From: SG8-30 sp963710135
GTDB taxonomy: Bacteria; Pseudomonadota; Gammaproteobacteria; Steroidobacterales; Steroidobacteraceae
Direction of reading: 5' to 3'
DNA: 64,000 nucleotides
Assembly (NCBI GenBank): GCA_963710135.1
Contig: CAVPYY010000006.1
Span: 806,001 to 870,000 of the forward strand
Shown here: positions 1 to 8,409 of the stretch, piece by piece
Layout: every line of letters begins with the position of its first letter
Position numbering within the stretch: position 1 is the stretch's first letter
The notes under the pieces: model-generated
Told to the model about the DNA's origin: nothing
Databases searched by the model: none
The model's input: the letters and a program-made list of their open reading frames with translations, nothing else
Position numbers and translations under genes: made by a program

Positions 1-232
1 CGGCAAGACGGGCACGGCACAGGTGTTCACGGTGGGACAGAACGAGAAGTACGACGAGAAGACGGTGGCGGAGCGCCTGCGCGACCACGCGCTGTTCGTC
101 GCATTCGCGCCTGCCAAGGACCCACGGATCGCCATCGCGGTGCTGGTCGAGAATGGCGGACACGGCAGTTCGGTGGCGGCCCCCATCGCCAGGAAGGTGT
201 TCGACGCCTACCTGTCGGAGCCCGAGCCATGA
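1..232 (+). CDS. mrdA: Penicillin-binding protein 2 (transpeptidase), C-terminal fragment
   Basis: This is the last 76 residues of the class B penicillin-binding protein that crosslinks peptidoglycan in the elongasome; the rest lies before the window. The fragment opens with the transpeptidase KTG box (GKTGTAQVF), followed by the conserved tail in which FVAFAP and VLVENG are visible. The reading frame starts at base 2. Its TGA stop overlaps the ATG of rodA by four bases, so the two are translationally coupled. PBP2 and RodA form one polymerase/crosslinker complex, which the linkage supports. The identification rests on the KTG context plus the rodA neighbour and is firm despite the truncation. 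Confidence 0.9.
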   Translation, partial: GKTGTAQVFTVGQNEKYDEKTVAERLRDHALFVAFAPAKDPRIAIAVLVENGGHGSSVAAPIARKVFDAYLSEPEP

Positions 233-1359
233 TGGGCCAGACTTTCGGCCTGTCGCGTCGCAGCAGCGACAGCCGCTCGCGCGTGCTCAAGGCGCTCAAC
301 CTGGATGGACCGCTGCTGGTCGCGCTCGGCGCCGTCTGCGCGCTGGGCCTGCTGGTGCTGTACAGCGCATCGGGGGGCAACCTGGACCTGTGGCTGCGGC
401 AGCTGACCCGGCTGGGGATCGCCGTGGCCGCGATGATCGCGATCGCGCAGGTTCCGGTCCGCTGGCTGCGCCTGCTGACCCCGGCGCTGTTCGGCGCCGG
501 CATCGTGCTGCTGCTGGCGGTCGCGCTGCTGGGCGATATCGGCAAGGGCGCGCAGCGCTGGCTCGACCTCGGGGTGATCCGCTTCCAGCCGTCGGAGCTC
601 ATGAAGCTGGCAGTGCCCCTGATGTGCGCGTGGTACCTGCACCAGCGGCCACTGCCCCCGTCATTCACCGAGACGCTCGTGGTGTTGCTGATCATCGCGG
701 CGCCGGCGCTGTTGATCGCGGAACAGCCCGATCTCGGGACCGCCCTGCTGGTGGCCGCCGCGGGCGCGTTCGTGGTGCTGTTGGCGGGTTTGCGCTGGCG
801 ATTCGTGCTGGCCGGAGCGGGACTCGCGGCCGCGGCCGCACCGGTCCTGTGGCTCTTCATGCACGACTACCAGCGGCGACGAGTGCTCACGCTGCTCGAT
901 CCGCAGAGCGATCCGCTCGGAGCCGGCTATCACATCATCCAGTCGCAGATCGCGATCGGCTCGGGTGGTGTCTTCGGCAAGGGCTGGATGAATGGCAGCC
1001 AGGCGCAGCTCGAATTCCTGCCGGAGCGCTCCACGGACTTCATCTTCGCGGTCATCGGTGAGGAACTCGGCCTGCTCGGGCAGCTGACCCTGATCGTCCT
1101 CTACCTGGTCGTGATTGGACGCGCCCTGTACCTCGCCAACCAGTGTCACGATACCTTCGGGCGGCTCGTTGGCGGCAGCATTGCACTGACGTTCTTCGTC
1201 TACGTCTTCGTCAATACCGGCATGGTCACGGGGCTGCTGCCGGTGGTCGGCGTGCCGCTGCCGCTCGTCAGCTACGGGGGTACCTCGATGGTGACCCTGC
1301 TCGGGTCGTTCGGTATCCTCATGGCGCTCCAGGCCAACCGCAGGTTAGTCCGCACATGA
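229..1359 (+). CDS. rodA: Rod shape-determining SEDS glycosyltransferase RodA
   Basis: This is a 376-residue polytopic inner-membrane protein of the SEDS family (FtsW/RodA/SpoVE), the peptidoglycan glycan-strand polymerase of the elongasome. It carries about ten hydrophobic segments and the family signatures FQPSELMK (near residue 122), EQPDLGTALL, PERSTDFIFAVIGEELG (near 265) and PLPLVSYGGTSMV near the C-terminus. Length matches E. coli RodA (about 370). The start ATG sits in the ATGA overlap with mrdA, and the gene ends in a 4-base overlap with mltB, so it is part of one tightly packed operon. Confidence 0.97.
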   Translation: MMGQTFGLSRRSSDSRSRVLKALNLDGPLLVALGAVCALGLLVLYSASGGNLDLWLRQLTRLGIAVAAMIAIAQVPVRWLRLLTPALFGAGIVLLLAVALLGDIGKGAQRWLDLGVIRFQPSELMKLAVPLMCAWYLHQRPLPPSFTETLVVLLIIAAPALLIAEQPDLGTALLVAAAGAFVVLLAGLRWRFVLAGAGLAAAAAPVLWLFMHDYQRRRVLTLLDPQSDPLGAGYHIIQSQIAIGSGGVFGKGWMNGSQAQLEFLPERSTDFIFAVIGEELGLLGQLTLIVLYLVVIGRALYLANQCHDTFGRLVGGSIALTFFVYVFVNTGMVTGLLPVVGVPLPLVSYGGTSMVTLLGSFGILMALQANRRLVRT

Positions 1360-2357
1360 ATTCGCATCGAAGCCCTTTGCTCCTGCTACTGCCGATGCTC
1401 GCGCTGCTGGCACAGCCGGCGCGGGCGCTCGATCGTGAACGCGACGACGTGCGCGCCTTCATGGACCGCATGCAGGCGGAGCACGGACTCGAACGCGCCT
1501 GGATCGAGGGCGTCATGGCCACTGCGGCGAGCCAGCCCCGCATCATCGAGCTGATGACGCGGCCGGCCGAAAAGGTGCGGCCCTGGCACCAGTACCGGGA
1601 CCATTTCCTGACCGAGCAACGGATTCGCGAGGGCGCGCAGTTCTGGCAGGCGCATGCGGAGCGGCTGCGCCAGATCGAGAGCGAGACCGGTGTCCCGGCG
1701 CAGCTGATCGTCGCGATTCTCGGGGTCGAGACCTTCTATGGGCGCATTACCGGCGGGTACCGCGTGGTCGACGCGCTGGCGACCCTCGCCTTCGACTATC
1801 CGCCGCGCAGCCGCTACTTCAGCAGCGAACTGGAGCAGTTCCTGCTGCTGGTCCGGGAAGAGAAGGTCGACCCGGCCACCGTGAAGGGCTCCTACGCCGG
1901 GGCGATGGGTGTGCCGCAATTCATGCCGCGCAGCTATCGGGCCTACGCCGTCGACGGGGATGCCGACGGTCATCGGGACCTGTGGAACAGCATCGACGAC
2001 GTCATCGCGAGCGTTGCCAACTACATGGTCGAGCATGGCTGGAGGGCCGGCGAACCGGTGGTGGCGCCGGCAGAGCTCTGGTATCCGGATGCTCCCGACC
2101 TGGTGGCCGGCAGCATCAGCACCAACGAAACCGTCGGGTCGCTGCGCGCCAAGGGCCTCAAGTTCGACACCATGCTGGACGACGAGCAGCCGGCGCTGTT
2201 CATCGACGTGGCCGGCGACCAGGGTCCGGAGCTGCGGGCCGGCTTTCACAATTTTTCGGTGATCACCCGCTATAACCGCAGCGTGCTGTACGCGCTCGCC
2301 GTCAACGACCTGGGCGAGCGGATCGCCGCGGCCCTGCCGCAAGACCCGGCGCGTTGA
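1356..2357 (+). CDS. mltB: Lytic murein transglycosylase B
   Basis: This is a 333-residue soluble lytic transglycosylase that cleaves the MurNAc-GlcNAc bond with formation of 1,6-anhydroMurNAc in the periplasm. A signal peptide (LLLLLPMLALLAQPARA) has no lipobox cysteine, unlike E. coli MltB, so the protein may be secreted rather than lipid-anchored. The catalytic glutamate is in GVETFYGRITG (near residue 125); GAMGVPQFMPRSY and DGDADGHRDLWNS are also family-typical. The ATG at 1356 overlaps the rodA stop; an upstream in-frame extension to 1143 lies inside rodA and is rejected. The products of this enzyme are the substrates recycled by the AmgK/MurU pair encoded further on. Confidence 0.95.
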   Translation: MNSHRSPLLLLLPMLALLAQPARALDRERDDVRAFMDRMQAEHGLERAWIEGVMATAASQPRIIELMTRPAEKVRPWHQYRDHFLTEQRIREGAQFWQAHAERLRQIESETGVPAQLIVAILGVETFYGRITGGYRVVDALATLAFDYPPRSRYFSSELEQFLLLVREEKVDPATVKGSYAGAMGVPQFMPRSYRAYAVDGDADGHRDLWNSIDDVIASVANYMVEHGWRAGEPVVAPAELWYPDAPDLVAGSISTNETVGSLRAKGLKFDTMLDDEQPALFIDVAGDQGPELRAGFHNFSVITRYNRSVLYALAVNDLGERIAAALPQDPAR

Positions 2358-3106
2358 ACTGGCGCGCGGGCATCCTGCTGGTCGCGGCCACGACGGCGGC
2401 GTGCACCGCCCCAGCGCCGCGGCCGCCCGCAGATCCGGCCGCCATACCGGATGCCGTCGTGCGTGCCGAGCCGCGATCCCGGCGCGGCAATCCCCCGTTC
2501 TACGAAGTCTTCGGGCAGCGCTACGTGGTGCTGCCGACGGCCGACGGCTACTCCGAGCGCGGCGTGGCGTCCTGGTACGGGCCCGACTTTCACGGCGGCA
2601 CCACCTCGATGGGCGAGCCTTACGACATGTACGCCATGACGGCAGCCCACCCGACACTGCCCCTGCCGGCCTATGTCCGGGTGACCAATCTGCAGAATGG
2701 ACGCAGCGTCGTCGTGCGGGTCAATGACCGCGGGCCGTTCAAGAAGAATCGCATCATCGACCTGTCGTACGTCGCCGCCTTGAAGCTCGACATGGTCCGC
2801 GACGGAACGGCGATGGTCGAAGTCGTGTCGGTCGGCCCCGCCACCAGGCCGTCGGCGGCGACCCCTGCCGCGGCGAATTTCTATGCCCAGGTCGGGGCCT
2901 TCGCGGATGAGAGCAACGCGGAGCGGCTGCGCCAGCGACTGGCCGCCGCCGGGTTTGGCAACGTTGCCGTCACGACGGGCCGCTCCGCCGACCGCAACGT
3001 GCAGCGGGTTCGCGTCGGACCCGTCGGCACGGTCGCCGAGTACGACCAGGTGGTGTCGCGCCTGCTCGCGGCGGGCTTCGAGCAGGTCGTCCTGGCGACG
3101 GACTGA
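2354..3106 (+). CDS. rlpA: Septal/rare lipoprotein A, DPBB plus SPOR domains
   Basis: This is a 250-residue RlpA-family protein, in several bacteria a lytic transglycosylase acting on denuded septal glycan. It has an N-terminal hydrophobic segment ending at a cysteine (ATTAAC, lipobox-like but weak), a double-psi beta-barrel domain (about residues 70-160) containing GVASWYGPDFHGG, MYAMTAAH and RVNDRGPF, and a C-terminal SPOR domain (about 175-250) starting near FYAQVGAF. The catalytic-type Asp of the NDRGPF motif is present. The start is TTG at 2354, overlapping the mltB stop as TTGA; no better start exists before the signal sequence. Its place between mltB and dacA is standard in gammaproteobacteria. 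Confidence 0.94.
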   Translation: MNWRAGILLVAATTAACTAPAPRPPADPAAIPDAVVRAEPRSRRGNPPFYEVFGQRYVVLPTADGYSERGVASWYGPDFHGGTTSMGEPYDMYAMTAAHPTLPLPAYVRVTNLQNGRSVVVRVNDRGPFKKNRIIDLSYVAALKLDMVRDGTAMVEVVSVGPATRPSAATPAAANFYAQVGAFADESNAERLRQRLAAAGFGNVAVTTGRSADRNVQRVRVGPVGTVAEYDQVVSRLLAAGFEQVVLATD

Positions 3107-3210
3107 GCGAGACCCGCTGGGCGGCTGTCGTCGGCGCAGGGCGGCCGTTACAATTGGGCCCCGGCGCGCCGTGTCAGGCGCGCGTCCCCCAGAACTCACC
3201 CGGATTGCCC

Positions 3211-4350
3211 ATGACATCAGCCGTTCGCGCCTTCCTGCTACTCACGATTTCCCTGGCCTGCGTCGCACCCGCGGCGGCGGCGCCCGTGCCGCCACCACCG
3301 ACGCTGGAGGCGCGTTCCTGGATCCTGACGGATGAACAGAGCGGGCGGGTCATCGCCAGCAAGAACGCCGATGCCCGGGTCGAGCCCGCGAGTCTCACCA
3401 AGCTGATGACCGCGTACGCGGTGTTCCACGCGATCGCGGAAGGCAAGCTGCGGCTGGACAGCGAGATTCCGGTCAGCGAGCGGGCCTGGCGCGCCGAGGG
3501 ATCGCGGACATTCGTCGAGGTCGGCACGCGGATCCCCGTGGAAGTGCTGCTGAAGGGCATGATCGTGCAGTCCGGCAACGACGCCAGCATCGCGCTGGCC
3601 GAGGCGGTCGGCGGCAGCGAGGAAACCTTCGCGGCACTGATGAACCAGTACGCGGCCAGGCTTGGCATGAAGAACTCCAGTTTCGAGAATTCCACCGGCC
3701 TGCCGGGCGCCAATCACCTGGTCAGCGCGCGCGACATGGCCATCCTGGCGCGCGCGATCATCGACGAGTTCCCCGAGTACTACCGCTGGTATTCCGAGCG
3801 CAGTTTCACCTGGAACAACATCACGCAGAGCAATCGCAATGGCCTGCTGGATCTCGACCCGGCCGTCGACGGCATGAAGACCGGGCATACGGAGTCCGCA
3901 GGCTACTGCCTGGTCAGTTCGGCGCAGCGCAACGGCATGCGCATGATCGCGGTGGTGCTCGGTACCGGCAGCGTCAAGGAGCGCGAGACCGCGAGCCTCG
4001 CGTTGCTCAACTACGGCTTCAATTTCTTCGAGACCCGGCGCATTCACCCGCGCGGCGCCGAGATCGCGGTGGCGCGTGTCTACGGCGCGGACGGCGGCGA
4101 AGCGGCGGTCGGACTGCGCGACGAGTTCTACGTCACCGTGCCGCGCGGCCAGGTGGACGCGATCCAGTACACCGTTCAACTGGAGGACGGCCTGGCCGCA
4201 CCGCTTGCCACCGGACGGCGCGTCGGCACGCTGCGGGCGACCCTGAACGGGCGGCCAGTGGCGATTCAGGGGCTGTATCCGCTGGCGGATGTCGCCGAGG
4301 GCGGCTTCTTCCGCCGGCTCTGGGACGCCGTGGCGGCGCGATTCGAGTGA
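3211..4350 (+). CDS. dacA: D-alanyl-D-alanine carboxypeptidase (PBP5/6 family)
   Basis: This is a 379-residue low-molecular-mass penicillin-binding protein that removes the terminal D-Ala from stem pentapeptides in the periplasm. It has an N-terminal signal peptide, then the serine DD-peptidase motifs SLTK (61-64), SGN (121-123) and KTG (223-225). A beta-rich C-terminal PBP5 domain ends in a likely amphipathic membrane anchor (FFRRLWDAVAARFE). The ATG at 3211 gives a clean signal peptide; a TTG 57 bases upstream would add an unlikely leader. A TACAAT box at 3149-3154 could be a -10 element without a recognisable -35. Confidence 0.96.
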   Translation: MTSAVRAFLLLTISLACVAPAAAAPVPPPPTLEARSWILTDEQSGRVIASKNADARVEPASLTKLMTAYAVFHAIAEGKLRLDSEIPVSERAWRAEGSRTFVEVGTRIPVEVLLKGMIVQSGNDASIALAEAVGGSEETFAALMNQYAARLGMKNSSFENSTGLPGANHLVSARDMAILARAIIDEFPEYYRWYSERSFTWNNITQSNRNGLLDLDPAVDGMKTGHTESAGYCLVSSAQRNGMRMIAVVLGTGSVKERETASLALLNYGFNFFETRRIHPRGAEIAVARVYGADGGEAAVGLRDEFYVTVPRGQVDAIQYTVQLEDGLAAPLATGRRVGTLRATLNGRPVAIQGLYPLADVAEGGFFRRLWDAVAARFE

Positions 4351-4351
4351 C

Positions 4352-5227
4352 GTGAGCACGGCCGGCCCCATCGCGTGGCTGAACGGGCGGTTCCTGCCGC
4401 TCGAGGACGCCCGCATATCGCCGCTCGACCGCGGCTTTCTGTTTGCCGACGCGGCGTACGAGGTGCTGCCCGTCTATGCGGGCCGGGTGTACCGCCTCGC
4501 GCAGCATCTCGAAAGGTTCGAGCGCAGTCTGCGCGAGATCCGCATTCCACCGCCGCTGGACCGCGCCGCATGGCGCCAGCTGTGCGGCGGCCTGGTCGCG
4601 CGCAATGGTGGTGGCGATCTGCTCATCTACCTGCAGGTGAGCCGTGGAGCCGAGCCGGACCGGATGCACGTGCCCCGGGGCGGCTCGCAGCCGACGATCT
4701 TCGGATTCGCCAGCCGCGCCACCGCGCCGGGAGCGGAGCGACTGGCCGAGGGCGTGCGCTGCAGCACCGAGCAGGACCTGCGCTGGGGGCGCTGCGACAT
4801 CAAGTCCACTGCACTGCTCGCCAACGTGCTGCACCGCTGGCGCGCCCAGGACAGCGGCGCCGCCGAGGTCCTGCTGCTCGACCAGGGCTGCCTGACCGAA
4901 GGCTCGGCGAGCAGCGCGCATGTCGTTCGCGACGGCGCTCTGGTGACGCCGCCGCCGTCGCCCGCCGTGCTACCGGGCACCACCCGCGACGTGTTGCTGG
5001 AACTCGGCCCGCGCTGCGGCATAGAGTGCGTCTACGACACGGTGCGCGAGGCGGAATTGCGCGCGGCGCCGGAGGTGATGATCGCCTCGGCGGGCGGTGG
5101 TCTGCGGGCGGTGACCGAGCTCGACGGGCAGGCCGTCGGCGACGGCGCGCCGGGACCGGTCTTCCGCAAGCTCTACGCCGCCTGGCTCGCCAGCCGCGAG
5201 GAGTTCAGCGAGGAATGTCCGGCATGA
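4352..5227 (+). CDS. dat: D-amino acid aminotransferase (class IV PLP)
   Basis: This is a 291-residue class IV pyridoxal-phosphate aminotransferase, most similar to D-alanine transaminase, which interconverts D-Ala/D-Glu and their keto acids. Visible landmarks are WLNGRFLPLEDARISPLDRGF at the N-terminus, DIKSTALLANVLHRWRA (with the PLP lysine at about residue 149), EGSASSAHVV and TPPPSPAVLPGTTRD. The N-terminal DRGFLFADAAYEV block favours Dat over branched-chain or aminodeoxychorismate relatives, but the substrate is inferred. The start is GTG at 4352, one base after the dacA stop; the gene then overlaps ybeD. The position directly after a DD-carboxypeptidase suggests reuse or supply of D-amino acids. 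Confidence 0.88.
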   Translation: MSTAGPIAWLNGRFLPLEDARISPLDRGFLFADAAYEVLPVYAGRVYRLAQHLERFERSLREIRIPPPLDRAAWRQLCGGLVARNGGGDLLIYLQVSRGAEPDRMHVPRGGSQPTIFGFASRATAPGAERLAEGVRCSTEQDLRWGRCDIKSTALLANVLHRWRAQDSGAAEVLLLDQGCLTEGSASSAHVVRDGALVTPPPSPAVLPGTTRDVLLELGPRCGIECVYDTVREAELRAAPEVMIASAGGGLRAVTELDGQAVGDGAPGPVFRKLYAAWLASREEFSEECPA

Positions 5228-5493
5228 GCGAATCCGGCGACGAGCTATTCAACTTTCCCTGCGAGTTTCCCATCAAGGTGATGGGTCGCGACAGCGAGGC
5301 GTTTCGCTCGCTGACACTCGCGATCGTCGAGCGCCACGCCGGGCCGCTGGGTGCCGAATCGATCAGCGAGCGCGCCAGCTCCAAGGGCAACTTCCTGTCG
5401 ATGACCTACACCATCCAGGCGCAGAGCCGCGCGCAGCTGGACGCGATCTACCAGGACCTCACCTCGAGCGGGATCGTGCTGGTCGCGTTGTAA
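5224..5493 (+). CDS. ybeD: YbeD/DUF493 family protein
   Basis: This is an 89-residue protein of the DUF493 (YbeD) family, an ACT-like small domain of uncertain function that in gammaproteobacteria almost always sits between dacA and lipB. FNFPCEFPIKVMG, SSKGNFLSMTYTI and the closing SSGIVLVAL are characteristic. The ATG at 5224 has AGGAA eight bases upstream and overlaps the dat stop; an ATG at 5215 is too close to that ribosome-binding sequence. Role unknown; an allosteric link to lipoate synthesis has been suggested from context only. Confidence 0.92.
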   Translation: MSESGDELFNFPCEFPIKVMGRDSEAFRSLTLAIVERHAGPLGAESISERASSKGNFLSMTYTIQAQSRAQLDAIYQDLTSSGIVLVAL

Positions 5494-5508
5494 GCGCCAG
5501 CCGGGCCT

Positions 5509-6192
5509 TCAGCACCATTCGCTGCCTGCCGGCAGGCCGAGTTCCTCCACGACCAGCGGGGCGAACTGGCGGGCGATCTCGTCGACGCCGGCACGGACAC
5601 CGAGGTCCGCCAGGCGGGTCATCTGCAGTCCGGCGTAACCGCAGGGATTGATCCGCGAGAAGGGCTCCAGGTCGACGTCCACATTCAGCGCCAGGCCGTG
5701 ATAGCTGCAGCCGCGGCGGATCCGCAGGCCCAGGCTGGCCAGCTTGCGCTCCCCGACATACACGCCGGGCGCATCGCGCCGTGCGGCGGCCACGATGCCG
5801 TGGGCCGCCGCGAGGCGGACGATGGCGCGCTCCAGCGCGACGACCAGCCCGCGCACGCCGAGACCGAGGCGCCGCAGGTCGATGAGCGGGTACACCACCA
5901 GCTGCCCGGGACCGTGATAAGTCACCTGGCCGCCGCGATCGATGGCCACGACCGGGATGTCGCCCGGCGCGAGCAGGTGCTCGGCGCGCCCGCTCATGCC
6001 CTGCGTGTAGACCGGCGGATGCTCCAGGAACCAGATCTCGTCACGGCTGTGCCCGTCGCGCCGGTCGGTGAACTCGCGCATCGCGGTCCAGGTGGGCTCG
6101 TACTCCAGCCGTCCCCGCCAGCGCAGGGCGGGTGCCGCCATGGCCGCCGGTCGCGGCCGGGGAACTCCAGCGTCGGCAGCCGGCGTGGGCAT
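5509..6192 (-). CDS. lipB: Octanoyl-[ACP]:protein N-octanoyltransferase
   Basis: LipB transfers octanoate from acyl carrier protein to the lipoyl domains of 2-oxoacid dehydrogenases and the glycine cleavage H protein. Family motifs are RGGQVTYHGPGQLVVYPLIDL, the lysine-containing KLASLGLRIRRGCSYHGLALN and the catalytic-cysteine block INPCGYAGLQM. The ATG at 6192 (227 residues) overlaps the stop of the OsmC gene and implies coupling. A second ATG at 6141 (MAAPALRW, 210 residues) fits the usual family length better and is an alternative. It is transcribed opposite to ybeD and follows lipA on the same strand. Confidence 0.94.
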   Translation of the reverse strand: MPTPAADAGVPRPRPAAMAAPALRWRGRLEYEPTWTAMREFTDRRDGHSRDEIWFLEHPPVYTQGMSGRAEHLLAPGDIPVVAIDRGGQVTYHGPGQLVVYPLIDLRRLGLGVRGLVVALERAIVRLAAAHGIVAAARRDAPGVYVGERKLASLGLRIRRGCSYHGLALNVDVDLEPFSRINPCGYAGLQMTRLADLGVRAGVDEIARQFAPLVVEELGLPAGSEWC

Positions 6193-6626
6193 CACCCCTC
6201 GCGCACTTCGCACTCGAGGTGTCTTTCGCCGGTGAGCGAGTTGGAGATCAGGCAGACTTTTTCCGCCTTCTCCAGCAGCATCCGCGCGCGGGCCGCATCG
6301 GCGCCGGCGGGCACGACCAGCGCGGCACGCGTCGTGAAGCGGGTGAAGCGATTCACGCCGTCCACACGCTCCAGCACGCCCTCGACGTCGGCGGACAGGC
6401 TCTTCCAGTCGAACTTGGAGGCGCGCGCGATCGCGCGAAAGCTGAGCACGAAACAGTCCGCCACGGCGGCGGTCAGCAGCGTCTCGGGCGACCAGTACCC
6501 CGGCGGGCCGTCGAACTCGGGCGGCGGCATGGTCGCCAGCTGCGGCAGACCCTCGGCGCCGAGCCGGACCTCGCCCTCCGCGGCGCTGTCGACCTTGACC
6601 TTGTAAACGTGGGGAAAAGCATGCAT
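6192..6626 (-). CDS. OsmC family peroxide-type thiol protein
   Basis: This 144-residue protein has the OsmC/Ohr fold, whose members reduce organic hydroperoxides with two active-site cysteines. The two conserved cysteines are in the expected contexts: AAVADCFVLSF (about residue 61) and KAEKVCLISNSL (about residue 124). The LETLLTAA-like segment appears as SPETLLTAAVADC. It belongs to the broad OsmC group rather than typical Ohr. It is inserted between lipA and lipB with an ATGA overlap to lipB, an unusual position that could link lipoate assembly with protection of dithiols; that functional link is only inference. Confidence 0.88.
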   Translation of the reverse strand: MHAFPHVYKVKVDSAAEGEVRLGAEGLPQLATMPPPEFDGPPGYWSPETLLTAAVADCFVLSFRAIARASKFDWKSLSADVEGVLERVDGVNRFTRFTTRAALVVPAGADAARARMLLEKAEKVCLISNSLTGERHLECEVREG

Positions 6627-6649
6627 CGATTCGCTCCTCGCGGCGCCGT

Positions 6650-7663
6650 TCAGGCGGCGCCCAATCCGCAGTTGTTCTTCTCGAGCGCCCGCTCGGCGCG
6701 ATAGCTCGAGCGCACCATCGGCCCGGCGACACATTCGAGGAAACCCCGCGCCAGCGCCTGCTGCCGATAGCCTTCGAACTCCTCGGGCGTCACGTAACGC
6801 TCCACCGGCAGGTGATTGGCGGTCGGGCGGAGATACTGGCCGAGCGTCAGGATGTCGCAACCGACCGCGCGCAGATCGTCCAGCGTCTGCAGGATCTCCA
6901 CGTCGGTCTCGCCGAGCCCGAGCATCAGGCTCGTCTTGGTCAGGACCGCGGGACGATGCGACTTGGCGTGCGCCAGCACCGACAGCGTGCGCTGGTAGCC
7001 GGCGCGCGGATCACGCACCGGGTGCGTGAGTCGCCTGACGGTCTCGACATTCTGCGCGAACACCTCGAGACCCGAGTCCACCACCGTCTCGACGTCGCGC
7101 TGCACGCCCTGGAAGTCGGGCGTGAGCGCCTCGACCGCGGTCGCCGGGCTGGCGGTCTTGATGGCGCGCACGCAGGCGGCGAAATGTGCCGCCCCGCCAT
7201 CCGCCAGATCATCCCGATTCACGGAGGTCAGCACGACGTACCTGAGCCCCATCAGACCGACGGTGCGGGCAACGTTCGCGGGTTCCTCGGCATCCAGCCA
7301 GCCGCGCGGGTTGCCGGTGTCGACTGCGCAGAAGCGGCACGCGCGGGTGCAGACCGCGCCCATCAGCATCAGGGTCGCGGTGCCCGCGTTCCAGCATTCG
7401 CCGATGTTCGGGCACTTGGCCTCTTCGCACACCGTGCTCAGCCGATGTTCGCGGACGACGCCGCGCACCGAGTCGAAGCGGGCGCCGGCGGGCATGGGCG
7501 CGCGCAGCCAGCTCGGCTTGCGGCCGAGGACCCGCTGGCTCTCGCCGGCGGTGCGCTTGATGCCGTCGCGGATCGCGGTGAAGCCCTGCTCGGTCAGGTA
7601 CTTCTCGCCGCTGCCCGGCACGGCGGGCGCACGCGCGATGGGAATGCCCTTGAACTCGCTCAT
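6650..7663 (-). CDS. lipA: Lipoyl synthase (radical SAM)
   Basis: This 337-residue radical SAM enzyme inserts two sulfur atoms into protein-bound octanoate. Both iron-sulfur ligand sets are visible: the auxiliary-cluster CEEAKCPNIGEC (about residues 79-90) and the SAM-cluster CTRACRFCAVDTG (about 106-118). The third auxiliary-cluster element is near the C-terminus (VRSSYRAE). Length is standard. It precedes the OsmC gene and lipB on the minus strand, forming a lipoate-assembly unit. Confidence 0.97.
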   Translation of the reverse strand: MSEFKGIPIARAPAVPGSGEKYLTEQGFTAIRDGIKRTAGESQRVLGRKPSWLRAPMPAGARFDSVRGVVREHRLSTVCEEAKCPNIGECWNAGTATLMLMGAVCTRACRFCAVDTGNPRGWLDAEEPANVARTVGLMGLRYVVLTSVNRDDLADGGAAHFAACVRAIKTASPATAVEALTPDFQGVQRDVETVVDSGLEVFAQNVETVRRLTHPVRDPRAGYQRTLSVLAHAKSHRPAVLTKTSLMLGLGETDVEILQTLDDLRAVGCDILTLGQYLRPTANHLPVERYVTPEEFEGYRQQALARGFLECVAGPMVRSSYRAERALEKNNCGLGAA

Positions 7664-7695
7664 TGCAACTGGTCCTGCGTGGCAGACCCGCCAGT

Positions 7696-8409
7696 TTAAC
7701 GTTTTTGGCCCGCGCCGGCCTGCCGCAGCAGCGGGTGCGCCAGCTGCCCGGCACGCAACAGTCTGTCCAGTTCAGCCAGCCGCGCCGGCGTGCCGACGTC
7801 GAACCACGCGCCGCGGTAGCGCTCGCCGGTCAAGCGGCCCGCCTGGCTGGCGCGATCGAGCAACGGCTTGAGTGGAAAGCGCCCGGGGCGGCAGCCGTCG
7901 AACAGCGCTGGGTGGAACACGCCGATCCCCGAGTAAGTCAGCTTCGCGGCCCCGTCGCCGACCCGGCCCTCTGCGTCGAGCGCGAAGTCCCCCGCCGGAT
8001 GGTGAGCGGGGTTGGGCACGAGCACCAGGTGCGCGAGCGAGCCCGCCGGCAGCCGCAGCGCCTCGAAACGGCAGTCGGTCCAGACGTCACCGTTGACGAC
8101 CAGGAACTCGCCCGGGCCGAGCCATCGCAGCGCCTGATGAATGCCGCCCCCTGTCTCGAGTGCCGTGGGCCCCTCGTCGCTCAGCCGGATGGTCATGCCG
8201 TCGCGGGCGCGGGCGTCGAGATGCTGACGCAGCCGGTCGGCCAGCCAGGATGCGTTGACCACGACCTCGCGCACTCCGGCCTGCGCCAGCGCCGCGAGGT
8301 GATACTCGATGAGCGGATGGCCGGCGACTTGCAGCAATGGTTTGGGCGTCGAGTCGGTGAGTGGCCGCATCCGCTCGCCCCGGCCCGCCGCCAGCACGAT
8401 CGACTTCAT
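7696..8409 (-). CDS. murU: N-acetylmuramate alpha-1-phosphate uridylyltransferase
   Basis: This is a 237-residue sugar-1-phosphate nucleotidyltransferase. The N-terminal LAAGRGERMRPLTDSTPKPLL carries the glycine-rich NTP-binding and lysine motif, and NGDVWTD is the metal-binding block. Its start ATG overlaps the stop of amgK; together they match the MurNAc/GlcNAc recycling route known from Pseudomonas, in which MurU makes UDP-MurNAc from MurNAc-1-phosphate and bypasses de novo MurA-MurB. MurU versus another hexose-1-phosphate nucleotidyltransferase is decided mainly by the AmgK partner. Confidence 0.92.
   Translation of the reverse strand: MKSIVLAAGRGERMRPLTDSTPKPLLQVAGHPLIEYHLAALAQAGVREVVVNASWLADRLRQHLDARARDGMTIRLSDEGPTALETGGGIHQALRWLGPGEFLVVNGDVWTDCRFEALRLPAGSLAHLVLVPNPAHHPAGDFALDAEGRVGDGAAKLTYSGIGVFHPALFDGCRPGRFPLKPLLDRASQAGRLTGERYRGAWFDVGTPARLAELDRLLRAGQLAHPLLRQAGAGQKR

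Noticed and set aside
27..860. Long open frames antisense or out of frame to rodA
   Set aside because: Composition-driven shadow frames in high-GC DNA: Arg/Ala/Pro-rich, no motifs, and fully overlapping a conserved gene.
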